NCBI GenBank assembly: GCA_029237695.1
Contig: CM055269.1
Location: forward strand, 34,023,175 to 34,087,174
From: Conchocele bisecta
Lineage: Eukaryota; Mollusca; Bivalvia; Lucinida; Thyasiridae
Length of the DNA stretch: 64,000 nucleotides
Direction of reading: 5' to 3'
Part shown: positions 42,392 through 53,662 of the stretch, one piece after another
How the letters are laid out: every line of letters starts with the position of its first letter
How positions within the stretch are numbered: the stretch's first letter is position 1
The notes under the pieces: model-generated
Database searches by the model: none
What the model saw: the letters and a program-made list of their open reading frames with translations, nothing else
What the model was told of the DNA's origin: nothing
Translations under genes and position numbers: made by a program

Positions 42392-42499
42392 ATGACACAA
42401 ATTATTAATAATCGTAGAAATAAATTAGCTATAGTGGAGGAGGAAAATGCCGTGTTGAAAACTAAATATGACAACGACACGAAAACAAATCCGTTTTAG
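42392..42499 (+). CDS. Possible 35-residue helical peptide
   Basis: ATG 24 bp after motif copy 2. The sequence is charged with a heptad-like stretch (KLAIVEEENAVLKTKY). Its position matches that of the small gene after motif copy 1. Too short to be sure. Confidence 0.3.
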   Translation: MTQIINNRRNKLAIVEEENAVLKTKYDNDTKTNPF

Positions 42500-42500
42500 T

Positions 42501-42525
42501 ACTATAGTTTTATCTGTTCAATTGG
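42501..42525 (+). promoter_or_regulatory. Shared motif (copy 3, shortened)
   Basis: TTTATCTGTTCAATTGG preceded by ACTATAG instead of TATAACCTATGAGA, and followed by ACGTGATG. It sits directly inside the right TIR, with no gene after it. Confidence 0.45.
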
Positions 42526-42544
42526 GGAAAACGTGATGTATTTC

Positions 42545-42691
42545 TGACACCAATTGTCACGTTTTTTGTGTTGGTGACCAGTTTGTGATATTGGACGAAA
42601 CGGTGTTTTATCGGGGGTGGTGGTGGTAGTATATAGGGGTGAAAATGATGCCACCGTTAGGTGGTATCATTTTGACTCCCTATATACTACT
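42545..42691 (-). repeat. Polinton right terminal inverted repeat (147 bp)
   Basis: Reverse complement of 27497-27643, same length, with no difference seen. Bases 42626-42690 carry the matching terminal hairpin. Confidence 0.97.
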
Positions 42692-42884
42692 ACTTGAATA
42701 CAACGATTTATTTTGGTAGGCTAGCCCTATGGTTTTAGTACCACCAACCTTATATATTCCAGCAAAATCCGTCACATAATAAGGACACTATAAAATAATA
42801 CGCACTTTGAATCAGATGGTTTCTGGAAATGTCAGTACTTGTTGTTGTTAGTACCACGTGATCATATACATTGAATATTGTTAT

Positions 42885-43215
42885 TTGAAACTTCCACCTG
42901 CATAAGAGAACAGGCAAAATAAAAACGACATGTTTAATATTAAATCAACCAAGTTTAATATTAAACCAACCAAATCAACCAAATCAGCACTGCATTCAAC
43001 ATGTTTAACTGTGCACCAATCATAAATACGAAATGGCGAACAGAAACTAAAATAGTTTGATTGAAGATAAATCAAATAAACTGTATAAAACTCATTATCA
43101 CTATGCAGGTTTAAATACTTAAACATACCCTAGCTCAAATGAAAGGAATATTTTCAGATTCGCTATTATGATATTTTATAAAACTAATAAAGTCCAAATA
43201 GTTCAAGGGAGGCTA
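42885..43215 (+). repeat. Dispersed repeat, family I (copy 3)
   Basis: Starts TGAAACTTCCACCTGCATAA and ends near CAAGGGAGGCTATTC. The centre doubles TTTAATATTAAA.CAACCAA phrases. Copies are at about 24085-24430, 25495-25840, 51485-51835 and 52140-52530. No coding capacity and no A/B box seen. Confidence 0.65.
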
Positions 43216-43261
43216 TTCATAGTTTAATGGCCTGTAATCACGAGATGTCTTCCAGCAGATT

Positions 43262-43385
43262 GTGGCCACAGGTTGAAGTAACGGACCGAGGTCTATAAAT
43301 ACATTAATTATGCCTAAAAGCATCAATAAATGAAGAAAAAATAATAAAAAATGTTTTTACCACCTCCATACAATTCATTATAGGA
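43262..43385. repeat. Family L MITE fragment
   Basis: GGTTGAAGTAACGGACCGAG then CATCAATAAATGAAGAAAAA, matching 46258-46405 inverted, without the second end. 43390-44183 beyond it shows no gene that I can support. Confidence 0.55.
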
Positions 43386-44183
43386 AGGTGTCCAACTTTT
43401 TAATAGGCCGAACCCGGACGGGCTCGAGACAACGGACTCTCACGCATCGTCAACCGAGTTATATCATTGTCGCCTATTGCAGAAGTTGGGACAATGTTAG
43501 TATTCCGCAACGATATATTCCCCATTGCGCTATGTCAACGCGTCTTCGAGCTATCGATTGTGTTGTTGTACAAAAATGATCATCATTGCTAGGTCGGGAA
43601 AGAACGGACACATTTCCGAGGCCGATACTACTATATAAAGGAGTAAACATCGGTTTGAAAATACACTTTTACGTCGTCCCAGCCCGTAAAGAAACATTTC
43701 GCATAGAGAAAACATTGTTTCCAATCGAACTTTTGATCAAACCTACATTTATACCCGTCCTGTGCGTCACGACAGACAATTTAATCGCACAGACATTTCT
43801 TCTTGCTTCTATCATTTCTCGGGAAGCCATGTTTTTATCACCGTGGCACGGGCTTCTCCGATGACGTCATCGCTAAAACGAACAGTCGTTGTTACACTAC
43901 ATATGATTGGCCGATAACCGCGGAAGGCAAGTCGCCAGCTGGTACCCTTTCCCAGCTTCTAACCCTCGGCTGGTAACCAGTCAGTGTAAACATTGCAAAT
44001 GCGGCAAGTTACGAACATGCGATATATTTCAGCCAAATATTTATGGGCGATGGCTTGTGTGACCTGGTATGAACGCAAAAGAAATCAATTATGCCTATCA
44101 GGCATGGGAGTGGAACACTATCCCCAATCCTGAAAATTTATTTGAGCAGCGGATTGCACTGCGATTTGCTAGGGGGGTCTGGT

Positions 44184-44233
44184 CCCCCCCCCCCCCGCCC
44201 CCCCCCCCCCCCCCCCCCACCCCCCCCCCCCCC
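44184..44233 (+). repeat. Poly-C tract
   Basis: About 50 bases of nearly pure C with single G and A interruptions, next to AGGGGGGTCTGGT. It may be the remnant of a G/C-tract hAT-like element, but no CAGTGGCGGAT end is present. Confidence 0.6.
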
Positions 44234-44618
44234 AACCAGAATTATTTTTCAATTCTAGATGTTCTGTGCTTCATTCTGAGGTATATTTAGCATTAAATAG
44301 ATCACATTTTCCCCTGAAAAAATATGCTATAATTAGGAAAAATTGGCAACATAATTCATTTCAATTTAAAATAATATTTGCAATAAGAAGTCGAAAATTG
44401 TATTTTTTATCGCCATTCTCAACGGATTTACAAGATTCACAAAAGTGATCCCTGGGACCTCAAATCCGGATTTCCGGATTAATCCGGAAATTTCCCATGC
44501 CTGTCCTATTTAACATCCAAACAAACAGTTTTTACCCACGCAAGTCGGAACATTACACAACAAAGTATACTGGTTGAAGTTGACAATGATATTCAATGAC
44601 AGTGACCGTCATGGTTCC

Positions 44619-45173
44619 TACTGTCTGTTTCACGAAACCTGCCCAAATTGTACGGCTATACATGTATAAACAATGCAAAAACAATATTTTTGTGATAATA
44701 TTAAATTAAAGCAAAATTTAAGAACGAGCCTTCTTTTTGTTTCGTGAAATTTTGTCAAATATTGATTTTATTGCGAAAAACAATTTTCTCATGTTAAATC
44801 CCGATAGACATCTTCACAGATGGGGATTTAACATGGGGATTTTTTTTTAAATTTCAGAAATACTGGACCGATTTTCAAAATTTAACTTTTGTTTCCTGAG
44901 TTAGATCATTTCCAAGATATCTAGCCAGGTTTCGGAGTCAATTTCCATTTTTTTTTCGTTTTTTGACTCCTCCCACAGCTCCTTTTCCACCATGTTAAAT
45001 TCCCATAGACAAATTAATTTTTCGTAATAAAATCCATAGTTGACCGAATTTCACGAAATAAAAAGAAGGCTCATTCTTAAAAAATCTTTAATTTAATATT
45101 ATCGAAAAAAATATTGTTTTGGAATTGTTTATATAGCCGTAACATTTGGGCAGCTTTCGTGAAACAGACAGTA
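44619..45173. mobile_element. Long-TIR MITE, family N (copy 2)
   Basis: TACTGTCTGTTTCACGAAAC at the left and TTTCGTGAAACAGACAGTA at the right, with long pairing arms (AGCCTTCTTTTTGTTTCGTG with its complement). 555 bp, lacking the insertion present at 3858-4092. Confidence 0.75.
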
Positions 45174-45410
45174 AGCTCGTCACCTTGATAAGTGATTCAA
45201 TCCGCACACTGGCTGCCCCCATCCAAGAACAGTGCATGGCTTTTATCACCCACTCCATCTCCAAGTGAAGAATAATTCTCTCCCATTACTGCTAAATGCT
45301 CCAAGGTGGCTAGTTGCGGACACGTAACTCTTCAAAGCCTCCCGTATACCATACGGGATATTTCATTTTGAAAAGCAAGTTCCCCAAAAAGTAATAGAAG
45401 ATAACTAGAG

Positions 45411-45600
45411 TTGCGATTTTTCAAGAAGTATATTTACAGAAAATGTGATATTTTCTGTAAATGACGTCGAAAGATAATGAAAATGCGGAAAATGTTGTCA
45501 TCTTTCAACATCACCTACCGAAAATATCGTAAATTTTGTAAATATTTTTCATGAAATATCGCACGTGTTCGTAGGTACAAAATCGCATGGCGTGTCTCAT
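45411..45600. repeat. Foldback MITE, family A (copy 3)
   Basis: GTAAATGACGTCGAAAGATA with a diverged complementary right arm, ending AAAATCGCATGGCGTGTCTC. 45601-46257 beyond it has no gene; 46080-46220 repeats TCGACAT/TTATCACA phrases irregularly. Confidence 0.6.
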
Positions 45601-46257
45601 ATTTATGCCTACCTAAAACAAATTTAATTATAACAAGAACTGGCATCGTTAAACGAAGCTAATCCCCTCACTTGATCTTGGGCGGTAGGACATGGGTCCT
45701 ACGCAAAATAAACATCCCTAGACACACATTGTGGCCAAATATTATAAAAATCGGTGAAGTGGTTCATAAGTTATTGAAAGGTGTTACTAACGAACGCACA
45801 TGCATACACACGTACGTACATGGACTAACGCTATACCCCCTTTTACCTATCGGCTTGGGGATAATAATTTTGGACAGATCATTGTGATCATGTCAAGCCA
45901 GCTATTCACAAGCTGGCTCAATTACTGGTAGTTGTATACATGTATGTTAAGGTTGGAAAAACAGATAGGCAGGATGTTGTTTTGTCTCTTTATTTTGGCA
46001 TATATATATTATGAAACAATGAAATTATAACAAATACTGTACTGGTTAACTAAATATGGTGGCATTTATTTGCCATCGAGAAGCCGAGATGTGGACATAA
46101 TTTATCACAACATATCACTACATCTCGACATAACATGAAACATGTTGAGATAAATTGTTGCGTTATGTCGACAATTTGTGTTAAACTATCACGTTATGCC
46201 GACTTGTCGCGATAAATTATCACATGATTTTGACATGTTTGTTTGTTTGTTGGGGTT

Positions 46258-46405
46258 TAACCACATGTTGAAGTAACGGACCGAGGTCTATAATGAATTG
46301 TATGGAGGGGGTAAACAAAAAATATATTATTTTTTCTTCATTTATTGATGCTTTTAGGCATATTTAATGTATTTATAGACCTCGGTCCGTTACTTCAACC
46401 TGTGT
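46258..46405. repeat. Family L MITE (complete)
   Basis: TGTTGAAGTAACGGACCGAG then GTCTATA is inverted at the right end as TATAGACCTCGGTCCGTTAC then TTCAACCTGTG. Fragments are at 27241, 43262 and about 60340-60415. Confidence 0.7.
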
Positions 46406-46612
46406 CTCGACATATGTGTATTCACTACTACACGTGTGACAGGCGACTTCCGGTCTAGGTAAAGTCGCACTAAATTTGGGATGGCACGATTTACCCAAAT
46501 CTTCATGTAATTACTATATATGTATATACGGTAGTAATATATAATTTAAATATATAAACTACTAGTATACTACTACTAATATTTTAAAACTAATACTGCA
46601 TTAATATGTATA

Positions 46613-46830
46613 TGTGGATGTGACTGCATAAATGGGGCTTATCGAAATTGTGACCAGTGTAGGTTCTTATTAAATAGATCCCTTCTGTAGCCTGGTAACG
46701 ACCTACATTGCTTGTTCGAAGCATGACGACTAATGTTGCAGATGCTAATCAGACTGTGGATGCACATGCTGATCTGGATCTACACTGGTCGCAAAACCCA
46801 TAAACCACATTTCTCCAGTCACAACCACAT
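46613..46830. repeat. Family F MITE, compact copy
   Basis: ATGTGGATGTGACTG at the left and CCAGTCACAACCACAT at the right. The inner CCAGTGTAGGTTC pairs loosely with GATCTACACTGG. The centre lacks the 101-bp array. Confidence 0.65.
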
Positions 46831-47058
46831 TATGTGCGATATGCAATCATGGTCGATGATAACTTAAAGTTAGACAACTGAGACATAATTAATGAGTCTC
46901 GGTAGTCTCCCTTTATAATAATGCTATATTAATCGTTTTCCCGCAGAAATATGTGCTTTATTCTTCCTATGTTTCGGTCAAAATGTGGTTATTATATGAT
47001 ATACTGATGATATATTGTAGAAAAAGTATATAATATAATCATAAATGTTATTTTTAAT

Positions 47059-48047
47059 TAGAGGTGGGTATCGCCGGAAAAAACGTATCGCGATACGTAT
47101 CGTGATAGTCGGGACGTATCACGATACGTATCACGATAGTATCGCGGATTACTCTGATAACCAGTTACACTGCTTTTGTACTGTGCAGCCAAAGTTGTGT
47201 ACCATACATAGTTGTTGTGTGGTGTTTAACACTGTTTATAATTAGTTGTATGCATGTTCTACTCGTTTTTCTTTAATACAAGATAGATCAATTAGTTATA
47301 TTGCATAATTAATTGGCCTCCAGACGGTTTTCAAATAATAAAAAAATGCCCGTGGACAGAAAGAGGTGGGGCTGTGGTGAGGGGGTGGAGGGCGCTTGGG
47401 TAGGGAGGATTGAAAGTCTAGTGTCTCAAAAAAAGATCGCTAAATACACAATACTCAATAATAATGATGCAGCTCAATTTGATTGATAATAACATTGTGA
47501 TTTGGAGTTGAATTTTTTTTATTATTATTATTTTTATTGAATTGATGAACATATATTCAAAATGAATCTACAAGGACCCACAAACACACAGAGGCATAAT
47601 GAAACAACAATTGTGCACTTTAATTTTACACCAAAAACGGCCAGTTCTACTGTAACGCTGCCTTTTTCGATGTGGAAGTGAAAACAAATGGTCGCGAAAA
47701 CCCATGACACGGCTCGTGTTCCGAACTTCCGGTTTGATATGAGGTTAATAAAAAAATTGCCATCAACTGCGCACAAGCCAAACGGTTCAATAAAGTGTTT
47801 GTTGTGCACATTAATGATTGTTAAAGAAATTGTCGATGTCCTAGGATGTCGAATCCAGAGGTTCCTATAAAAATCACTTCAAATATTTACCTCTTTCTAG
47901 CACCAAAAACACGATCATTGAAAATGTGTTAATAATTAAAATGTAGCTATCGTCAACTATCGATAGTTGGCAGTGTATCGCGATACATGTATCGTGAAGA
48001 TATGTACCTTGATATATCGATGCATCGATACTATTGGTCCACCTCTA
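47059..48047. mobile_element. Non-autonomous hAT element with 8-bp target duplication
   Basis: TAGAGGTGGGTATCG at the left and GGTCCACCTCTA at the right, flanked by the perfect 8-bp duplication TTTTTAAT (47051-47058 and 48048-48055). Both subterminal regions are packed with TATCG/CGATA motifs, likely transposase sites. The 989-bp interior contains no recognisable transposase. Confidence 0.85.
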
Positions 48048-48653
48048 TTTTTAATGAAGATTTGGGTAAATTTGGGTAAATCGTGCTGCGTAATTCAATG
48101 CGTAATTCAATAATTCAGGGAGACATCGTTTTTATAGTTTCAAGCGATTTAATGCTAGCTCCAAATAAGATATATATTGCTAGCTCGAAATGAATTAGAG
48201 ATAGCTCGAAATGATTTCGAGAGCTCTCCAAATGATTTAGAGAGCTCTCAAAATGATTTAGAGATATCTCCCAATGATTTCGAGAGCTCTCCAAATCAAA
48301 GTTATATAATGCTCGCTACAAATGATTTCGAGAGCTCTCTAAATGATTTCGAGATATCATTAATTGATTTCGAGAGCTTCCCAAATGATTTCGAGAGCTC
48401 TCCAAATGATTTAGAGATAGCTCCAAATGATTTAGAGAGCTCTCCAAATCAAGTTATATAATGCTCGCTACAAATCAATTGGAGCTATCATTAAATGATT
48501 TCGAGAGCTCGCTCGAAATGATTTCGAGAGCTCTCCAAATGATTTCGATAGCTCTCCAAATGATTTAGAGATATCATTAATTTATTTCGAGAGCTCTCCA
48601 AATGATTTCGAGAGCTCTCCAAATGATTTCGAGAGCTCTCCAAATGATTTAGA

Positions 48654-49009
48654 CAGTGGCGGATACAGGGGGGGGGCCGGGTGTGGGGGGGGGGTCCGGG
48701 GGCACACCCGGCCCCCCATCCCCCCGCCCCCCCCCCCCCCCCCCCCACCCTGCCCGGACCCCCCTACCCAACTCCCTCGCAACCGCTCAGTGACGAACGA
48801 GCATATCCCGATTTTTTTATTTTTTTTTACGAAATATTCAGCGTAGAATGCAGGAAATGGCTTCCTCAATTCAAAACATTTCCGGGGGGGGCATGCCCCC
48901 GGATCCCCCTACCCAACTCCCTCGCATCACTCACTCGACGAACGAGCATACCTCATTTAAGTTCCATGTGCCCCCCCCCCCCCTTGGTGAAATCCTGGAT
49001 CCGCCACTG
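48654..49009. mobile_element. Non-autonomous hAT-like element with G/C tracts (copy 4)
   Basis: CAGTGGCGGATACAGGGGG to TCCTGGATCCGCCACTG, flanked by the 5-bp duplication TTAGA (48649-48653 and 49010-49014). Inserted in the GAGCTC array. Confidence 0.8.
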
Positions 49010-49447
49010 TTAGAGATATCATTAATTGATTTCGAGAGCTCTCCAAATGATTTAGAGATAACTCCAAATGATTTACAGAGCTCTCCAAATCAAAGTTATA
49101 TAATGCTCGCTACAAATGATTTCGAGAGCTCTCTAAATGATTTCGAGATATCATTAATTGATTTCGAGAGCTTCCCAAATGATTTCGAGAGCTCTCCAAA
49201 TGATTTAGAGATAGCTCCAAATGATTTAAAGAGCTCTCCAAATCAAGTTATATAATGCTCGCTACAAATCAATTGGAGCTATCTTTAAATGATTTCGAGA
49301 GCTCGCTCGAAATGATTTCGAGAGCTCTCCAAATGATTTCGATAGCTCTCCAAATGATTTAGAGATATCATTAATTTATTTCGAGAGCTCTCCAAATGAT
49401 TTCGAGAGCTCTCCAAATGATTTCGAGAGCTCTCCAAATGATTTAGA

Positions 49448-49810
49448 CAGTGGCGGATACAGGGGGGGGGGGGCCGGGTGTGGGGGGGGGCGGGGCACAC
49501 CCGGCCCCCCATCCCCCCGCCCCCCCCCCCCCACACCCTGCCCGGACCCCCTACCCAACTCCCTCGCACCGCTCAGTCGACGAACGAGCATATCCCGATT
49601 TTTTTATTTTTTTTTACGAAATATTCAGCGTAGAATGCAGGAAATGGCTTCCTCAATTCAAAACATTTCCGGGGGGGGGGCATGCCCCCGGATCCCCCTA
49701 CCCAACTCCCTCGCATCACTCACTCGACGAACGAGCATACCTCATTTAAGTTCCATGTGCCCCCCCCCACCCCCCCCCCCCCCCTTGGTGAAATCCTGGA
49801 TCCGCCACTG
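49448..49810. mobile_element. Non-autonomous hAT-like element with G/C tracts (copy 5)
   Basis: The duplicate of copy 4 with the same TTAGA flanks (49443-49447 and 49811-49815). The two differ mainly in the lengths of C and G tracts and in few single bases. Confidence 0.8.
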
Positions 49811-50099
49811 TTAGAGATATCATTAATTGATTTCGAGAGCTCTCCAAATGATTTAGAGATAACTCCAAATGATTTACAGAGCTCTCCAAATCAAATGTTA
49901 TATAATGCTCGCTCCAAATGATTTCGAGAGCTCTCCAAATGATTTCGAGATATAATTAACTGATTTCGACAGCTCTCCAAATGATTTCGAGAGCTCTCCA
50001 AATATTTATTGCTAGCTCCAAATATTTGTTGCTAGCTCTAAATATTTAGAGCTAGCAATATATATTTGAGTTTATATAGATTTGGCTTTCCATAGTATG

Positions 50100-50313
50100 G
50101 GACTGTGATATGCTAATGTTCCGACCAATCCAATGGTCACAAAATGATTTTCAGATTCGTCCATTTATGAAAAGGGGGTGTTTTTGTTCTAAGAAATATG
50201 AAAATTACTTGCAAAAAGTGCAGATCCTGATGAGACGGCTCGTTACGAGCCGGCTCACTCTGGATCTGCTCTGTTTGCATAAACCGCTATAGCGGGCCTT
50301 CGGGTTCAAAGGG
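50100..50313. mobile_element. TTAA element, family P2 (left end lost)
   Basis: The right end is TTCGGGTTCAAAGGG with TTAA at 50314-50317. The inner stem GAGACGGCTCGTTACGAGCC matches the full copy at 50439 in reverse. Confidence 0.65.
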
Positions 50314-50355
50314 TTAAATATAGCACTCCACGAAATATTTGCTATTTACTATTTC

Positions 50356-50791
50356 CAGTACAACCTCTCTACAACATCCACCCATTGGAAGACGCAAAAC
50401 TGGCTGTTGTAGAGAGGTGGCTGTTGTATGGAGGTTAACCCTTTGAACCCGAAATCCCGCTATATCGGTTTATGCAAAAAGTGCAGATCCAGATGAGCCG
50501 GCTCGTAACGAGCCGTCTCATCAGGATCTGCACTTTTTGCTAGTAATTTTCATATTTCTTAGAACAAAAACACGCCCTTTTCATAAATGGACGAATCTGA
50601 AAATCATTTTGTGACCATTGGATTGGTCGGAACATTAGCATATCAGTCAATTCCAGTTCCTTAGGGTTGAAAGGGTTAATGCTGAATCAAATTTTGTCGA
50701 CTGAGGAAATCATCCATTTGGGATATAATATAACGGATGTTATATAGAGGGTGTTGTTGTAGAGAGGTGGCCGTTGGTGGAGGTTCAACTA
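50356..50791. mobile_element. pogo-like element split by a TTAA element
   Basis: CAGTACAACCTCTCTACAAC at the left, and GTTGTAGAGAGGTGGCCGTT then GGAGGTTCAACT at the right. The family P2 element 50439-50675 sits inside it. Confidence 0.55.
50439..50675. mobile_element. piggyBac-like TTAA element, family P2 (complete, nested)
   Basis: TTAA flanks (50435-50438 and 50676-50679), with ends CCCTTTGAACCCG and GGGTTGAAAGGG. The inner palindrome GAGCCGGCTCGTAACGAGCC is followed by GTCTCATCAGGATCTGCAC. A third member lies at 61168-61387. Confidence 0.75.
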
Positions 50792-50812
50792 TAAACAGCG
50801 ACCTGTAGAATA

Positions 50813-51095
50813 TTTCACCAACATTACAAAATATACTTATCTAGCAAAGTATACTTTGAGGGAGACATTTTCAATTGAAGAATAAATGTATTAATTTTTA
50901 TTATACTGAATTTATTACATTATCACAGCCATTTTAGCTGTTGTAATGTAATACATTCAGTATAATAATTCTGCATACTTTTAATCATCAAATATATGCA
51001 ACGGTTAGTTCTATATGAAATAATGCATTTCGAGAAAAATAAATGTTTACTCCCTCAAAGTATACGTTGCTAGATAAGTATACTTCGAGCTTGCA
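50813..51095. repeat. Foldback MITE, family K (copy 1)
   Basis: TTCACCAACATTACAAAATA at the left; CTCAAAGTATACGTTGCTAG near the right. The inner stem TTATACTGAATTTATTACAT pairs with ATGTAATACATTCAGTATAA. Confidence 0.7.
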
Positions 51096-51289
51096 CGGAA
51101 CAGACAAAACCGTCCGGACCATAACACAGTACAAGTATCGAGACATCGGTCCAACTGATGGAATACCCACATCAGACAAGCTACCAACGGGTAGAATCAT
51201 GGCACCCACTCATTGCTAACACAGCTGCACCTTCGAGCGCCCCCCCCCCCCCCCCCCCCCCCTCCGCTGATTTGTAATAATGGTTACTT

Positions 51290-52530
51290 CCCGCGAGTCA
51301 CTATCAGTAAAGTAAAAAAGTATTACTAAATAGCGGGCACTTGCAATGTTTAGAACTGGTGGAATAGTGACACAATTATACACTTATTTAATTCCTATAG
51401 AGAACATGTTGTGCCTAAGCACATGAACTTTACGTAAAACATTATGTTGAAAAATGATTACTTCAAAGTATGTTTTACACAGTCCGTATATTTTTTATTT
51501 TCAGAAATTTCCGCCTATATAAGATAACAGGCAGCACAAAAACAACATATACACGGCGAGTTACACCATGCAACACGTTAAAATGTTTAATATTAAATCA
51601 ACCAAGTTTAATATTAAATCAACCAAATCAACCGAAGTAGCATTGCTAGCAACGCGTTTAACTACACAAGAATAATAAATAAGAAATGGCGAACAGAATA
51701 TAGGATTGCTTCATTAAGAAAAAATAAATAATTTATACAAAAAAAACAGCAAACACTGTACATATTTAAATACATAAACATATAGATAATCAAATAAAAT
51801 CAATAATTTCAGATTATATTTAGATTTGTATTTGTGATCATACTTATAATCTGTCGAACATATTATTCTTTCACGTGACCCATTTAATTAGTATCAATAA
51901 TTAAACCATGTCATGCCTCATTTGCATATGAAAATAGCCTGATACCACCGCGAGTCACTATCAGTAAAAAAGTATTACTAAATAGCGGGCACTTGCAATG
52001 TTTAGAACTGGTGGAATAGTGACACAATTATACACTTATTTAATTCCTATAAAGAACATTTTGTGCCTAAGCACATGAACTTTACGTAAAACATTATGTT
52101 GAAAAATGATTACTTCGAAGTATGTTTTACACAGTCCGTACATTTTTTATTTTGAGAAATTTCCGCCTGTATAAGATAACAGGCAGCACAAAAACAACAT
52201 ATACACGGCGAGTTACACCATGCAATACGTTAAAAGGATTAATATTAAATCAACCAAGTTTAATATTAAATCAACCAAATCAACCGAAGTAACATTGCTA
52301 GCAACGCGTTTAACTACACAAGAATAATAAATAAGAAATGGCGAACAGAATATAGGATTGCTTCATTAAGAAAAAATAAATAATTTATACAAAAAAACAG
52401 CAAACACTGTACATATTTAAATACATAAGCATATAGATAATCAAATAAAATCAATAATTTCAGATTATATTTAGATTTGTATTTGTATAAATATCTATAA
52501 TTAATAAAATCCATATAAGTCAGGGGAGGT
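51290..52530. repeat. 651-bp tandem duplication carrying family E and family I sequence
   Basis: TATTACTAAATAGCGGGCAC occurs at 51321 and 51972. Both units continue through GGAATAGTGACACAATTATA, ACTTTACGTAAAACATTATG and the family I core (CAACCAAATCAACCGAAGTA). A poly-C tract (51240-51262) sits just before the first unit. Confidence 0.8.
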
Positions 52531-53047
52531 TATTCCTAATTTACTCGCCGGCGTCTAAGGGAACGAGGGCGTGGATTATAAGCCGTCAGCCAGAAATGGA
52601 AACCCTCCCCCTGTGAGATTTTTGCAAACGTATTTTTTCTGAAACTACATACAATTACGAGTTTTATGCACGAGTATGTCTGCGCTCTGTAACCCACTGG
52701 ATGAATGCTTGGCCCCATTTTGAAGCATACCACCCTCGGACTTTTCGCCATTGTGAAAAATCGCATTTTTTATTGAAATTCGGCTGTTTTTTATCATTAG
52801 AAACGACTGATATGGCAGTTGTGTATGTTTTCGGATGTGTTCATAACTATACAATGGAATAAAGTTCAATTAAATAAGATCTGCTAATTCAGATGAAGAA
52901 TGTTTGCATGTTTTATTACCCCACCCACTGAATTTCAACACCTACCTTAATAACTCCATAAAAGTATGGTACTTTCGCATTTTCTCTGCGTCAATGACAC
53001 CTTGTAGTGTTCATTAGACATGTTAATTACATATATGCCGAGTATCT
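52531..53047. other. Gene-free stretch
   Basis: Open frames at 52536-52869 on minus lack recognisable domains. Confidence 0.4.
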
Positions 53048-53352
53048 GTAGCCTATTTCACCAACATTGCAAAGTATACTTATCTAGCAAAGTATACTTT
53101 GAGCGAGAAATTTTCAATTTTAGGATAAATTTAATAATTGTTATTATACTCAATTTATTACATTATCAAAGCCATTATGGCTGTGATAATGTAATAAATT
53201 CAGTATAATAATTCTGCATACTTTTAATCATCAAATATATGCAGTCGTTAGTTATATATGACATAATGCATTTCGGGAAAAATAAATGATTACTCCCTCA
53301 AAGTATACTTTGATAGAAAAGTATACTTTGCAATGTTGGTGAAATCGGCTAC
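53048..53352. repeat. Foldback MITE, family K (copy 2, complete)
   Basis: GTAGCCTATTTCACCAACAT and TGCAAAGTATACTT pair with AAGTATACTTTGCAATGTTG and GTGAAATCGGCTAC. The stem centre is CAAAGCCATTATGGCTGTGA. Confidence 0.8.
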
Positions 53353-53662
53353 TGATGTCTGCAGTCTTTGGTACACTATTCAAAACAAAGTATATTTCAC
53401 CATTCCCCACCCACACATTTTACGATGGGAATTTTACATGTAATGCATTTAATTTAGCCTATGTTATGCACTGTCACTTACTTATAAATTGTTTAAATGT
53501 ATATGCAACTACTTAGGCACTACTAATAGCTATATGTGCACACTTCAGATACAGTGAGTCCGAGTGTTCGTCCGTCTGTCTGTCCGCTTCATTTACTTAG
53601 TGATGGTAACAACTAAGCTATATACGTGTCTCATTATGCAAATCTCTATCGGTGCCTATTAA

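Larger units (their letters stand above)
27497..42691. mobile_element. Polinton/Maverick element, 15.2 kb
   Basis: It is bounded by 147-bp inverted repeats that I could align without a mismatch. ACTTG flanks both ends (27492-27496 and 42692-42696), or ACTTGA if one end base is shared. Inside are the diagnostic Polinton genes: capsid protein, packaging ATPase, RVE integrase and protein-primed DNA polymerase B. Gene order from the left is three minus genes, a plus gene, a minus gene, then capsid, ATPase, five plus genes ending with integrase, the minus polymerase, and small genes at the right end. Base composition is visibly richer in G+C than the flanks. Self-synthesising replication by the polymerase and insertion by the integrase are known for the class. 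Their use by this copy is inference. Confidence 0.97.
48175..50060. repeat. 21-bp GAGAGCTCTC array, partly duplicated
   Basis: Repeats of AAATGATTTCGAGAGCTCTC with one further base, mixed with AGATATCAT and AGATAGCTC variants, occupy 48175-48653, 49015-49447 and 49816-50060. The unit length gives open frames with a seven-residue repeat, which are not genes. Offsets of exactly 794 bp between matching points (48291 and 49085; 48654 and 49448) show a tandem duplication that includes the inserted hAT-like element. Confidence 0.9.

Noticed and set aside
43586..43864. 92-codon plus-strand frame in the unassigned stretch right of the Polinton
   Set aside because: It has no recognisable motif and no partner exon or splice context that I can identify.
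48177..49255. Open frames with seven-residue ESSPNDL/F repeats
   Set aside because: The 21-bp unit keeps the frame open. The frames cross an inserted transposon.
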